The notes below the pieces were generated by a model. It searched no databases. It saw nothing but the letters and a program-made list of their open reading frames with translations, and had not been told where the DNA came from. A stretch of 64,000 nucleotides of DNA, from positions 1-64,000 of the forward strand of contig CAIYWC010000097.1 of assembly GCA_903929795.1 (NCBI GenBank), written 5' to 3'. Within the stretch, counting starts at the first letter, position 1. The number at the start of each line of letters is the position of its first letter. Origin of the DNA: an uncultured Myxococcales bacterium. GTDB taxonomy: Bacteria; Myxococcota_A; UBA9042. This document shows, in pieces, positions 47,285-56,585 of this stretch. Both the position numbers and the translations under genes were made by a program.

Positions 47285-48841
47285 ATGCAGCGACGCGAAT
47301 TCCAAGCTTGGGGACCGGTCGCCTTGGCGGCGCTGCTGGCCTGCGCGACGCTGCTGGCGGTGTGGTTCGTGGGCCGGCCGCCCGGCACGCCACTGGGTTT
47401 TCCGCTCGACGATGCCTGGATTCACTTGGTGTATGGCCGCAGCTTGGCGAACGAGGGCGCGCTGGCCTACAACCCCGGCGAGCCGACGACGGGTGCCACG
47501 TCCGTGCTCTGGGCGGTGCTGCTGGGCGGCGTGCATCTGGTCTGGGGCGAGGCGCCGCTGGCGGTGCGCATTGCCGCGGTGCTGCTGCTGGGCGGCGCAT
47601 TTCACGTGTTGACCGCGGCGCTGTGTGCCGATTTGGCGCGGCGGATGGCCAATTCGCGGGCGGGGCTGGCGGCGGGCGTGCTGGTCGCGGCGAATCCGGC
47701 GCTCGCGGCGGCGGCGCTGAGCGGGATGGAGGTCGCGCTGACGACCGCGCTGCTGGTCGCGGGCGTGCACGCGCTGCACCGGCGCGCATGGCTGGCGGCG
47801 GGCGTGTGGCTGGGTCTGGCGCCGCTGGCACGGCCGGAAGCCGCGCTGGCGGCGGTCCTGCTGGTCGCGTGGAGCGCGGTGCTGGACCGTCCGGGGCAGC
47901 CCCGGGCCTGGCTCAAGCGGGCGCTGCAGCTGGGCGGTCCGGCGGTTGTGCTCGGCGTCTGGCTCGTGGCCCGCAACCTGGCGACGACGCAGCACCCGCT
48001 GCCGGCGACCTACTACGCCAAGCTTGTCCAGGTGCCGTGGTCGGAGACGCCGGCGCGGACGTGGCATGCGCTGCGCGACGTGCTCGGCCAGACACCGCCG
48101 CTGTGGCACGGCCTGACCTTGCTGCTGCTGCCCGGGCTGGCGGCGCGCAACCAGGCGCGCGCGCTGCTGCCGCTGCTGGCGTCGTTCGGCTTTGTGCTGG
48201 CGCATGTGCGCGTGCTGGATCCCGGCGATCCGCGCGTGTTCTACACGCTGCGCTACCTGCTGCCGATCGTGCCGACGCTGACCGTCGCGCTCGTGCTGGC
48301 CGCCGTCGCGCTGGGCGCTCGCTGGTTGCCGCGTGTGGCCGGCTTGCCGCTGGCGCTGCTGGCGCTGGCGGCGCTGGCGCAGGCTGGGCTGACACTGCGC
48401 CCGGTCAGCGCCAAGCTTGCCAACGACACGGCCAACATCGACGCGCTGCAATGCGCCGCCGGGCGCTGGATTCATGACAACGTGCCGGCCGATCGCCGCG
48501 TTGCGTCGGTGGATGCAGGCGCGGTGCGCTACCTGGGCGAACGGTGGACGCTGGACTTGCTGGGCCTCAACACGCCGATGGTGCTGTGGGATCCGGCGCC
48601 GTACTTGCGCGCGCACCCGGTGGCGGCAGTCGTGTTCATGCCGGAGCTGGGCAAGCCGCAGGCGTCAGCCGAGTTCACCGCGCCGTGGTCGCACCGCGTG
48701 GCGGACTATACGGTGACGCAGTTCGCACCATTGGCGTTCCAGGCCATCGTAACTTGCCAGAAGGCAGCGGACCCGGGACCGCGGCCGATGCGCTTTGACG
48801 GCCCGCGCTTTCGCACGCTGCTGTGGTGCGAGCGCTTCTGA
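47285..48841 (+). CDS. Multi-pass membrane protein, GT-C glycosyltransferase-like
   Basis: Many TM helices; GFPLDDAWIHLVYGRSLANEGALAYNPGEPTTGATSVLWAVLL resembles the GT-C N-terminal acidic loop. Confidence 0.7.
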   Translation: MQRREFQAWGPVALAALLACATLLAVWFVGRPPGTPLGFPLDDAWIHLVYGRSLANEGALAYNPGEPTTGATSVLWAVLLGGVHLVWGEAPLAVRIAAVLLLGGAFHVLTAALCADLARRMANSRAGLAAGVLVAANPALAAAALSGMEVALTTALLVAGVHALHRRAWLAAGVWLGLAPLARPEAALAAVLLVAWSAVLDRPGQPRAWLKRALQLGGPAVVLGVWLVARNLATTQHPLPATYYAKLVQVPWSETPARTWHALRDVLGQTPPLWHGLTLLLLPGLAARNQARALLPLLASFGFVLAHVRVLDPGDPRVFYTLRYLLPIVPTLTVALVLAAVALGARWLPRVAGLPLALLALAALAQAGLTLRPVSAKLANDTANIDALQCAAGRWIHDNVPADRRVASVDAGAVRYLGERWTLDLLGLNTPMVLWDPAPYLRAHPVAAVVFMPELGKPQASAEFTAPWSHRVADYTVTQFAPLAFQAIVTCQKAADPGPRPMRFDGPRFRTLLWCERF

Positions 48842-48843
48842 CG

Positions 48844-51800
48844 TCAGTTGTGGCAGCACATCACGCCGAGGATCCACGGGTCGGTGCCCGAGTTGCGCAC
48901 GCACGTCTGGTTCATCGCGTCGATGCGGTAGTTGTTGCTGATGCAGCTGACGCCGTAGTTGGTGATTTTGCCTTGGCAAAGCGCGCCTACGCCGGCCGCG
49001 TCGTTGGTGTCGGTCGTGTTGGTGCACGCGTGGCAAGTGCCGTTGTCGTTCGCGGCGTTGAGCGACCAGCAGCCCTGCTGGAAGGCGTCCGCTTGGGTGA
49101 TGGATTGCTCGAGGACCTGGTCGGCCGCGCTGGAGTTGCAGACGTGGAAGTTGACGCCGCAGAGCAACTGTGCCGAGCCCGCGCCTGAGCTGGACGCGAT
49201 CGAGCCATACCAATTGCCGTTGCATTGCGCGATGTTCGGGTAGCGCGTCTTGTCCATCGTGCCGGCGCGCACGCCGCTGGCGCAGCTGGTGTCCTCGATC
49301 TGGCAGGTGCTGGAGCAGCCGTCGCCGCTGACCTTGTTGCCATCGTCGCACTGCTCGCCCAAGGCGGCTTGCACCACGCCGTCACCGCAGACGCCCAGCT
49401 TGCACACGCCGGTGAAGCAGAGGTTGACCGCGCCGCAGCTGGTCTTGTCCGGCAGCGCGATGTGCTGGCAGCCGATGCCGAGCACGCAGCTGTCCGTCGT
49501 GCACGCGTTGCTGTCGTCGCAGTTGATGGCGGGCGGCGCGCAGACGCCACCGGCGCAGACGTCGGGGCCGGTGCAGAGGTTGCCGTCGTTGCAGGGCGCA
49601 TTGTTGGCCGTGTGGCTGCAGCCCGTGAGCCCGTTGCAGGAGTCGTCCGTGCAGGCGTTGCTGTCGTTGCAGTTCAGCGCGCCGCCGGGCGTGCAGATGC
49701 CGTTGTTGCAGTAGTCGCCGCTGGTGCAGACGGAGCCGTCCGCGTCGCAGCTTGCGCCGTTGGCGCCGGCGCCGTTGAAGACGCACACGCCGGTCAGCGT
49801 GTTGCAGGAATCCACGGTGCACGCGTTGCCGTCGTTGCACACGGTCGCCGGCCCGGAGACGCAGGCGCCGCCGGTGCACTTGTCGCCGTTGGTGCAGGCG
49901 TTCCCGTCGCTGCAGGCGCTGGTGTTGGCCGTGTGGGTGCAGCCGGTCGTCGGGTTGCAGGCGTCGTTGGTGCAGGCGTTGCCGTCGTCGCAGTTGATTG
50001 CGGCGCCCGCCACGCAGCTCGTGCCGGTGCAGAGGTCCGGGTTGGTGCAGACACTGCCGTCGGCGTCGCAGAGGCCGCCGGCGTTTTGCGCGACGTAGCT
50101 GCAGGCGCCGGTCGCGGGCGTGCACGTGTTCTTGCGGCAGGTGTTGTCGCCCGCGGCGCTGCAGGTCACGATGGTCGCCGGATTGACCTTGCACTGGTAG
50201 GGCAGGGCGCTGACGTCGCAAAAGAGCGTGCCGTTGCAGAAGTTGCCGTCTTCCTGGCTGGCGCAATCCGCCGTGGTCTTGCAGCCACAGTTGTTGCTGC
50301 CGGACGTGCAGACGCCGCCGCTGCAGACGTCGCCGATGGTGCACGGGTTGCCGTCGTCGCAGGAGAGGATATTGTTGCTGTGCGTGCAGCCGGCGACCGG
50401 GTCGCAGGCGTCCGTGGTGCAGACCTTGCCGTCGTCGCAGAGCACCGTGGGCACCACAACGTTGCCCTTGCAGACGCCCGCGCCGCAGACGTCGCCGGTG
50501 GTGCAGGCGTTGCCGTCGTTGCACGCCAGGTTGTTGACGGCGAACACGCAGCCGGTGCCCGGGTTGCAACTGTCAGTCGTGCACAAGTTATTGTCGTTAC
50601 AGGTGATTCCGGTGCCGGCGCACGCCTTGGCGGCGCAGATGTCGCCGCTGGTGCAAGCGTTGCCATCGTCGCAAATCGCGGTGTTGGCGGTGTTCAGACA
50701 GCCGGTGGCGGAGCTGCACGAGTCCGTGGTGCACGGGTTCGCGTCGTTGCAGTTCAGCGTGCCGGTCGAGCTGCACAGGCCGCCCGAGCACGTGTCGCCC
50801 GTCGTGCACGCGTTGCCATCGTTGCACGGCAGGGCGTTCGCGGTGTATTTGCAGCCGGTGGCCGCGACGCAGGCGTCGTCGGTGCAGGTGTTGCCGTCGT
50901 TGCAGATGATCGCGGTGCCGACGCACGCGCCGGCGCTGCACGTGTCCGCAGAGGTGCAGGCGTTGCCGTCGTCGCAGCTCGCGCTCGAGTTTGTGAACAC
51001 GCAGTTTCCGGTCGTCACGTCGCAGGAATCGGTCGTGCATGGGTTCGAGTCGTTGCAATTGCGCACGCCGCCTGGCACGCAGCCCGAGGCGTTGCAGATG
51101 TCGCCGACGGTGCACGGGTTGTTGTCGGTGCACGGGCTGGTGTTGGCGGTGTGCGTGCAGCCCGTCGCGGGGTTGCAGCTGTCGTCGGTGCAGACATTGT
51201 TGTCGTTGCAGTTGACCTGCGGGCCGGGCAAGCACACGCCGGCGTTGCACGCGTCGCCCACCGAGCAGACCGAGTTGTCGGCGTTGCACGGCGCGTTTTG
51301 GTTCTGCGCGACGTAGCTGCACAAGCCGGTGGACGGCGCGCACGTGTCGACGGTGCAGATGCCGTTGCCGCTCGTGTCGCACGTGACGATTGTCGCCGGG
51401 TTGACCTTGCAGTTGTACGGCAGCGCGGACGTGTCGCAAAACAGCGTGCCGTTGCAGAAGTTGCCGTCTTCCTGGGCCGCGCAATCGCTGTTTTGCGTGC
51501 AACCACAGGAATTCGCACCGCTTGTGCAGACGCCGGCGGCGCAGACGTCGCCGACGGTGCAGCCATTGCCATCGCTGCACGCGTTTGTGTTGTTGACGTG
51601 CGTGCAGCCGCTCGCCGGGTTGCACGCGTCGTTGGTGCAGGGGTTGCCGTCGTCGCAGAACGTCGCGACCACGACCGCCGTGCCGCTGCAGGCGCCGCCC
51701 GCGCAGGCGTCGTTGGTCGTGCAGGCGTTGCCGTCGTTGCAAGACAGCGCGTTGTTTGTGTGCGCGCAGCCGGTCGCCGGCGAGCACGAATCGCTGGTGC

Positions 51801-54800
51801 AAATGTTGCTGTCATCGCAGTTGACGCTGACGCCGCTGCAGACGCCGCCCGCGCACTTGTCGTTCTGACTACAGGCGTTGCCGTCGTTGCAGCTCAGGGC
51901 GTTGTTGGCAAAGACGCAGGCGCCGGTTGCGGCATTGCAGGAGTCGTCCGTGCATGGGTTGCCGTCGTTGCAAACGGCGACTGCGCCGGGCTTGCACGCG
52001 CCGGTGGCGCAGATGTCGCCGACGGTGCACGCGTTGCCGTCGGTGCACGGCGACGTGTTGTTGCTGTGCTGGCAGCCCAGCGTCGCGCTGCAGGAGTCGT
52101 TGGTGCACGGGTTGCTGTCGTCGCAGTTCAGGCTGGCGCCAGCCTTGCAGACACCAGCGGTACAGATGTCCGGCGCGGTGCAGACGCTGTTGTCGGCGTT
52201 GCACGGACCGGCTTCGTTCTGGTTGATGTAGCTGCACTTGCCGGTCCCGGTCGCGCACGTGTTTTTGGTGCAAACCGTGTCGGCGCTGGCGTCGCAGGTC
52301 ACGATCGTCGCCGGGTTGACCTTGCAGCTGTACGGCAGCGCGGACTTGTCGCAAAACAGCGTGCCGTCGCAGAAGTTGCCATTTTCCTGGCTGGCGCAAT
52401 CAGCCGTCACCGCGCAGCCGCAGGTGTTGGCGCCGCTCTTGCACGCGCCTGCGCTGCACGCGTCGCCGACGGTGCAGGGGTTGCCGTCGTCGCACGTCAC
52501 CGCGTTGTTGGTGTGCGCGCAGCCGGTGGCGGGGACGCAGCTCTCGGTCGTGCACGGGTTGCCGTCGTCGCACAGCACCGCGGCGCTGATGGCGGTGCCG
52601 GCGCAGGCGCCGCTGGAGCAGAGATCGTTTTGCGTGCAGGCGTTGTTGTCGTTGCAGCTCAAGGTGTTGACCGCGTTGACGCAGCCTTTCTTGGGGTCGC
52701 AGCTGTCGGTCGTGCAGACGTTGTTGTCGTTGCAGTTCAGGGCGGTGCCGCCGCACACGCCGCTGGCGCAGACGTCATTGGCGCTGCACGCATTGCCGTC
52801 GTCGCAGCTGAGCGTGTTGTTGGCGAACAGACAGTTGCCGGTGGCCTTGTCGCAGGAATCGCTGGTGCATGCGTTGCCGTCCACGCAGACCTTGATTGCG
52901 CCGGGGACACAGCCGGCCGAGACGCACTGGTCGCCGACGGTGCATGCGTTGCCATCGGTGCACGGGTTGCTGTTGGCGGTGTGCGTGCAGCCGGCGATCT
53001 TGTCACAGGCGTCGTTGGTGCATGGGTTGGCGTCGTCGCAGTTCAACGCCGCGCCGGCCGAGCAGATGCCGCCCACGCACGTGTCGTTGGTCGTGCACAC
53101 GCTGCCGTCCGCATCGCACGGCTTGCCGCTGTTTTGACTCTGGTAACTGCACACGCCGGTCGCGGTCGCGCACGTGTTCTTGGTGCAGGTCGTGTCCGCG
53201 CTGGCGTCGCAGCTGACGACCGTCTTCGGGTTCACCTTGCAGTTGTATGGCAGCGCGCTCTTGTCGCAAAACAGCGTGCCGTTGCAGAAGTTGCCATCTT
53301 CCTGGGCGGCGCAATCCGCGTCCTGCGCGCAGCCGCACGTGTTCGTACCGCTGACGCACTTGCCGGCGGCGCAGGCGTCCCCGGTTGTGCAACTGTTGCC
53401 GTCGTCGCACGGCGCGGTGTTCGTGGCGTGGCTGCAGCCGGTCGACGGGTTGCAGCCGTCGGTCGTGCACGGGTTGGCGTCGTCGCATTGGACGGCCGCG
53501 CTGACCGCGGTGCCTTTGCACACGCCGCCGCCGCAGATGTCGTTGCTCGTGCAAGCGTTGCTGTCGTCGCAGGTGACCGTGTTGTTCGTGTGCACGCAGC
53601 CGCTGGCAGACGCGCACGAGTCGTTGGTGCACGGATTGCCGTCGTCGCAGCTGATGCCCACGCCGGAGCAGACGCCGTTGTTGCAGGTGTCGGTCTGGCT
53701 GCACGCGTTGCCGTCGTTGCAGGGCAGCGCGTTGTTGGCGAAGACGCACTTGCCGCTTGCGGGATCGCAGCTGTCCGTGGTGCAGGGGTTGCTGTCGTTG
53801 CAAACGGTGCCGGAGCCGGCCACGCAGGCGTTCTGGCTGCAGGTGTCGCCGACGGTGCACGGATTCCCGTCGCTGCACGGGCTGGCATTGGCGACGTGGA
53901 CGCAGCCGGTCTTCGCGTTGCAGCTGTCGTCGCTGCAGGGGTTGCCGTCGTCGCAAATGAGCGCGGCGCCTTGGGCGCACTCACCCGATTTGCACGCATC
54001 GTTCGTGGTGCACACGCTGCCGTCCGCGTCGCACGGTTGGCCTTCGTTCACCGCGTTGTTGCTGCACTTTCCGACCTGGGTGTTGCACTGGTTGTGCAAG
54101 CAGGCGGTGTCCGCCGTCGTGTCGCAGGTCACGATCGTCTTGGGATTGACCTGGCACTTGTACGGTGGCGCGCTCTTGTCGCAAAACAGCGTGCCGTTGC
54201 ACAGGTTTCCGTCTTCCTGGCTGGCACAATCGGCGTCGGACGTGCAGCCGCAGGTGTTGGTGCCGCTGACGCACACGCCCGCGGCGCACGCGTCGCCGGT
54301 GCTGCAGGGGTTGCCGTCGTCGCAGGTGTTGCTGTTGGGCGTGTGCGTGCAGCCGACGGTCGGATCGCACGCCTCCGTTGTGCACGGGTTGCCGTCGTCG
54401 CAGACCACGTTGGCGCTGACGGTTTGGCCCTTGCACGCGCCGCCGCCGCAGAGATCGCCGGTCGTGCAGGCGTTGCCGTCGTCGCACGGGACGCTGTTCG
54501 GCGTGTTCACGCAGCTCTTGGTCGGGTCGCAGGAATCCGACGTGCACGGGTTCTTGTCGTCGCAGATTGCGGACGTGCCCGAGCAGACGCCGTTCGCGCA
54601 CGTGTCGTTCAGCGAGCAGGCGTTGCCGTCGTCGCACGGCAGCGTGTTCTTGACATACGTGCACTTGCCGCTGCCTTGGTCGCACGCGTCGTCGGTGCAC
54701 GGGTTGCCGTCGTCGCAATCGGTCAGCGGTCCGGCGGCGCACGCGGCGTCCTTGCAGACATCGCCCACGGTGCAGGCGTTGCCGTCGCTGCACGCGGCGG

Positions 54801-56454
54801 ACGACGGCGCGAACACGCAGCCGTTCTTCGGGTCGCAGCTGTCGGTGGTGCATGGATTCTTGTCGTCGCAATTCAGCAGCGGGCCGGGCACGCAGGTGCC
54901 GCCTGTGCAGGTGTCGGTCGTGGTGCAGACGGTGCCGTCGGCGTCACAGCCCAGGCCTTCGTTCACCGGCATGTAGAGGCACTTGCCGGTCGGTTTGTCG
55001 CACTGGTTTTGCGAGCACGCCGTGTCGGCGCCGCCGTCGCATGTGATGACGGTGACCGGGTTCACCTTGCACAGCCACTGCGCGCCGCTCTGGTCGCAAA
55101 ACAGTGTGCCGTTGCACAGGTTGTTGTCGTCGTACGCCGCGCAGTCCAGATCGTTGGTGCACGCGCAGGACGACGCGCCGGAGTTGCAAATGCCGTTGGC
55201 GCACGTGTCGCCGGTCGTGCACGAGTTGCCGTCTTCGCACGGCAGCGTGTTGGCGGTCCAGGCGCAGCCGGTGATGGGGTCGCAGGATTCGGTGGTGCAC
55301 GGGTTGCTGTCGTCGCAGATCTGCGCGGCGCTCAACGCTTGGCCGACGCAGGCGCCACCGGTGCACGTGTCGTTGCTCGTACACGGGTTTTTGTCGTTGC
55401 ACGGCAGGGACGTCGGTGTGTAGATGCAGCCCTTGAGCGGGTCGCACGCGTCGGTCGTGCAAATCGAGCCGTCGTCGCAGGAAAAACCGGTGCCGCTGCA
55501 CGCGCCGCCGGCGCAGATGTCGTCCTTGGAGCACGCGTTGCCGTCGTCGCACGGCGCACTGTTGAACGTTGCGGTGCAGTCGCCGGCCAGATCGCAGCCG
55601 TCGGCCGTGCAGGCGTTGCCGTCGTCGCAGACCTTGCCGGGGCCGGGCGTGCAGACGGTGCCGACGCACGCGTCGCCGATCGTGCAGGAGTTGCCGTCGT
55701 CGCAAGCGGAGCCGTCCATGACCGCGTGTACACAGCCGGCGATCGCGTCGCAAGTATCCGCCGTGCATGGGTTTTTGTCGTCGCAGTCCAAGTTGCCGGC
55801 CGGCTTGCAGGTGCCAAAGACGCAAGCGTCGCCCACGGTGCATGCGTTGCCGTCGTCGCAGGTGCCGGCGTTAATCAGCGCATGTTGGCAGCCGTGGTTC
55901 AAATCGCACTGGTCCGCGCTGCACGGGTTGCCGTCGTCGCAGTTCTGCGCGACGCCGCCCTGGCAGGTGCCGTCGGTGCAGGATTGGCCAGTCGTGCAGG
56001 CATCGCCGTCTTCGCAAGTCGCGCCGTTGGGCAGCGGCGTGGCCTGGCAGATGTTCTCGACGCAGCTGCTGGGCGTGCACGGCGTGGCCAGTGGCAGGCA
56101 GTCTTCCGAGGTCTGGCACGTGGTCGTCACCGCGTCGGCGCTATCCGCGGCATCGCCGTCGGCCGACAAGGTGTCGAACAGCGGATTCACGTCGCCATCC
56201 AAGTACTTGGCGTCGTATTCGATGGTCGTGGCGTCCTTGGCCAGCTGGACGTCCTGCGGCAGCTTGGACACGTCATCGCCGCTGTTGGCGTCCGGATCGA
56301 ACACCGGCACGACCGTCGTGTTGTCGCTGCACGCCGCCATACCGGCCAGCAAGAGCGCGAGCAAGCCGCTGCGCATCAGCCAGTTCGACCCGAAGCGGTC
56401 GGCGGTTTGGACGAGCAGTGTGCGGTTCGAGACGGTGCAACAAGACGGATTCAT
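48844..56454 (-). CDS. Giant Cys-rich repeat lipoprotein (CDDGNxCTxxxC repeats, DUF4215-like unit, unique C-terminal domain)
   Basis: Lipobox-like LLALLLAGMAAC; dozens of CDDGNPCTxDxCDPxxGCxHxxN units; six NGTLFCD cassettes; CDDGNKVSGDGCSSTCQIED near the C-terminus. Confidence 0.85.
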   Translation of the reverse strand: MNPSCCTVSNRTLLVQTADRFGSNWLMRSGLLALLLAGMAACSDNTTVVPVFDPDANSGDDVSKLPQDVQLAKDATTIEYDAKYLDGDVNPLFDTLSADGDAADSADAVTTTCQTSEDCLPLATPCTPSSCVENICQATPLPNGATCEDGDACTTGQSCTDGTCQGGVAQNCDDGNPCSADQCDLNHGCQHALINAGTCDDGNACTVGDACVFGTCKPAGNLDCDDKNPCTADTCDAIAGCVHAVMDGSACDDGNSCTIGDACVGTVCTPGPGKVCDDGNACTADGCDLAGDCTATFNSAPCDDGNACSKDDICAGGACSGTGFSCDDGSICTTDACDPLKGCIYTPTSLPCNDKNPCTSNDTCTGGACVGQALSAAQICDDSNPCTTESCDPITGCAWTANTLPCEDGNSCTTGDTCANGICNSGASSCACTNDLDCAAYDDNNLCNGTLFCDQSGAQWLCKVNPVTVITCDGGADTACSQNQCDKPTGKCLYMPVNEGLGCDADGTVCTTTDTCTGGTCVPGPLLNCDDKNPCTTDSCDPKNGCVFAPSSAACSDGNACTVGDVCKDAACAAGPLTDCDDGNPCTDDACDQGSGKCTYVKNTLPCDDGNACSLNDTCANGVCSGTSAICDDKNPCTSDSCDPTKSCVNTPNSVPCDDGNACTTGDLCGGGACKGQTVSANVVCDDGNPCTTEACDPTVGCTHTPNSNTCDDGNPCSTGDACAAGVCVSGTNTCGCTSDADCASQEDGNLCNGTLFCDKSAPPYKCQVNPKTIVTCDTTADTACLHNQCNTQVGKCSNNAVNEGQPCDADGSVCTTNDACKSGECAQGAALICDDGNPCSDDSCNAKTGCVHVANASPCSDGNPCTVGDTCSQNACVAGSGTVCNDSNPCTTDSCDPASGKCVFANNALPCNDGNACSQTDTCNNGVCSGVGISCDDGNPCTNDSCASASGCVHTNNTVTCDDSNACTSNDICGGGVCKGTAVSAAVQCDDANPCTTDGCNPSTGCSHATNTAPCDDGNSCTTGDACAAGKCVSGTNTCGCAQDADCAAQEDGNFCNGTLFCDKSALPYNCKVNPKTVVSCDASADTTCTKNTCATATGVCSYQSQNSGKPCDADGSVCTTNDTCVGGICSAGAALNCDDANPCTNDACDKIAGCTHTANSNPCTDGNACTVGDQCVSAGCVPGAIKVCVDGNACTSDSCDKATGNCLFANNTLSCDDGNACSANDVCASGVCGGTALNCNDNNVCTTDSCDPKKGCVNAVNTLSCNDNNACTQNDLCSSGACAGTAISAAVLCDDGNPCTTESCVPATGCAHTNNAVTCDDGNPCTVGDACSAGACKSGANTCGCAVTADCASQENGNFCDGTLFCDKSALPYSCKVNPATIVTCDASADTVCTKNTCATGTGKCSYINQNEAGPCNADNSVCTAPDICTAGVCKAGASLNCDDSNPCTNDSCSATLGCQHSNNTSPCTDGNACTVGDICATGACKPGAVAVCNDGNPCTDDSCNAATGACVFANNALSCNDGNACSQNDKCAGGVCSGVSVNCDDSNICTSDSCSPATGCAHTNNALSCNDGNACTTNDACAGGACSGTAVVVATFCDDGNPCTNDACNPASGCTHVNNTNACSDGNGCTVGDVCAAGVCTSGANSCGCTQNSDCAAQEDGNFCNGTLFCDTSALPYNCKVNPATIVTCDTSGNGICTVDTCAPSTGLCSYVAQNQNAPCNADNSVCSVGDACNAGVCLPGPQVNCNDNNVCTDDSCNPATGCTHTANTSPCTDNNPCTVGDICNASGCVPGGVRNCNDSNPCTTDSCDVTTGNCVFTNSSASCDDGNACTSADTCSAGACVGTAIICNDGNTCTDDACVAATGCKYTANALPCNDGNACTTGDTCSGGLCSSTGTLNCNDANPCTTDSCSSATGCLNTANTAICDDGNACTSGDICAAKACAGTGITCNDNNLCTTDSCNPGTGCVFAVNNLACNDGNACTTGDVCGAGVCKGNVVVPTVLCDDGKVCTTDACDPVAGCTHSNNILSCDDGNPCTIGDVCSGGVCTSGSNNCGCKTTADCASQEDGNFCNGTLFCDVSALPYQCKVNPATIVTCSAAGDNTCRKNTCTPATGACSYVAQNAGGLCDADGSVCTNPDLCTGTSCVAGAAINCDDGNACTNDACNPTTGCTHTANTSACSDGNACTNGDKCTGGACVSGPATVCNDGNACTVDSCNTLTGVCVFNGAGANGASCDADGSVCTSGDYCNNGICTPGGALNCNDSNACTDDSCNGLTGCSHTANNAPCNDGNLCTGPDVCAGGVCAPPAINCDDSNACTTDSCVLGIGCQHIALPDKTSCGAVNLCFTGVCKLGVCGDGVVQAALGEQCDDGNKVSGDGCSSTCQIEDTSCASGVRAGTMDKTRYPNIAQCNGNWYGSIASSSGAGSAQLLCGVNFHVCNSSAADQVLEQSITQADAFQQGCWSLNAANDNGTCHACTNTTDTNDAAGVGALCQGKITNYGVSCISNNYRIDAMNQTCVRNSGTDPWILGVMCCHN
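50226..55104 (-). repeat. Higher-order tandem repeat inside the giant gene: 915-bp period, one unit of 1218 bp
   Basis: The marker GCG/TGTGCCGTTGCA-like encoding NGTLFCD occurs at 50226, 51444, 52359, 53274, 54189 and 55104; spacings 1218, 915, 915, 915, 915. Confidence 0.85.
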
Positions 56455-56585
56455 GGAGGCTCCTGGCAGATGTCCGCGGCAAGCATACCCGAAACAGCGC
56501 CACGTCCAGTAAAGAACGAATATGTCAATTTGTAAACGACACCTAGGCAGCGGGAATACGCTGGACCGACATGCCGGTCATGCCG

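Noticed and set aside
46634-48616. 660-aa minus-strand ORF opposite the cytochrome and membrane GT genes
   Set aside because: Antisense; plus-strand genes have a signal peptide, CxxCH and TM helices.
48844-56454. Tandem DNA repeats considered as a CRISPR array or satellite
   Set aside because: The periodicity is in frame and encodes Cys-rich modules inside one ORF; units are too long and diverged for CRISPR.
49225-56535. 2436-aa plus-strand ORF antisense to the giant gene, plus other long antisense ORFs such as 53174..54976 and 55424..56512
   Set aside because: Explained by repetitive high-GC coding sequence on the minus strand (CDDGN repeats read antisense give AVVAxRxGVGxV-type low complexity). 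No family motif; antisense artefact.
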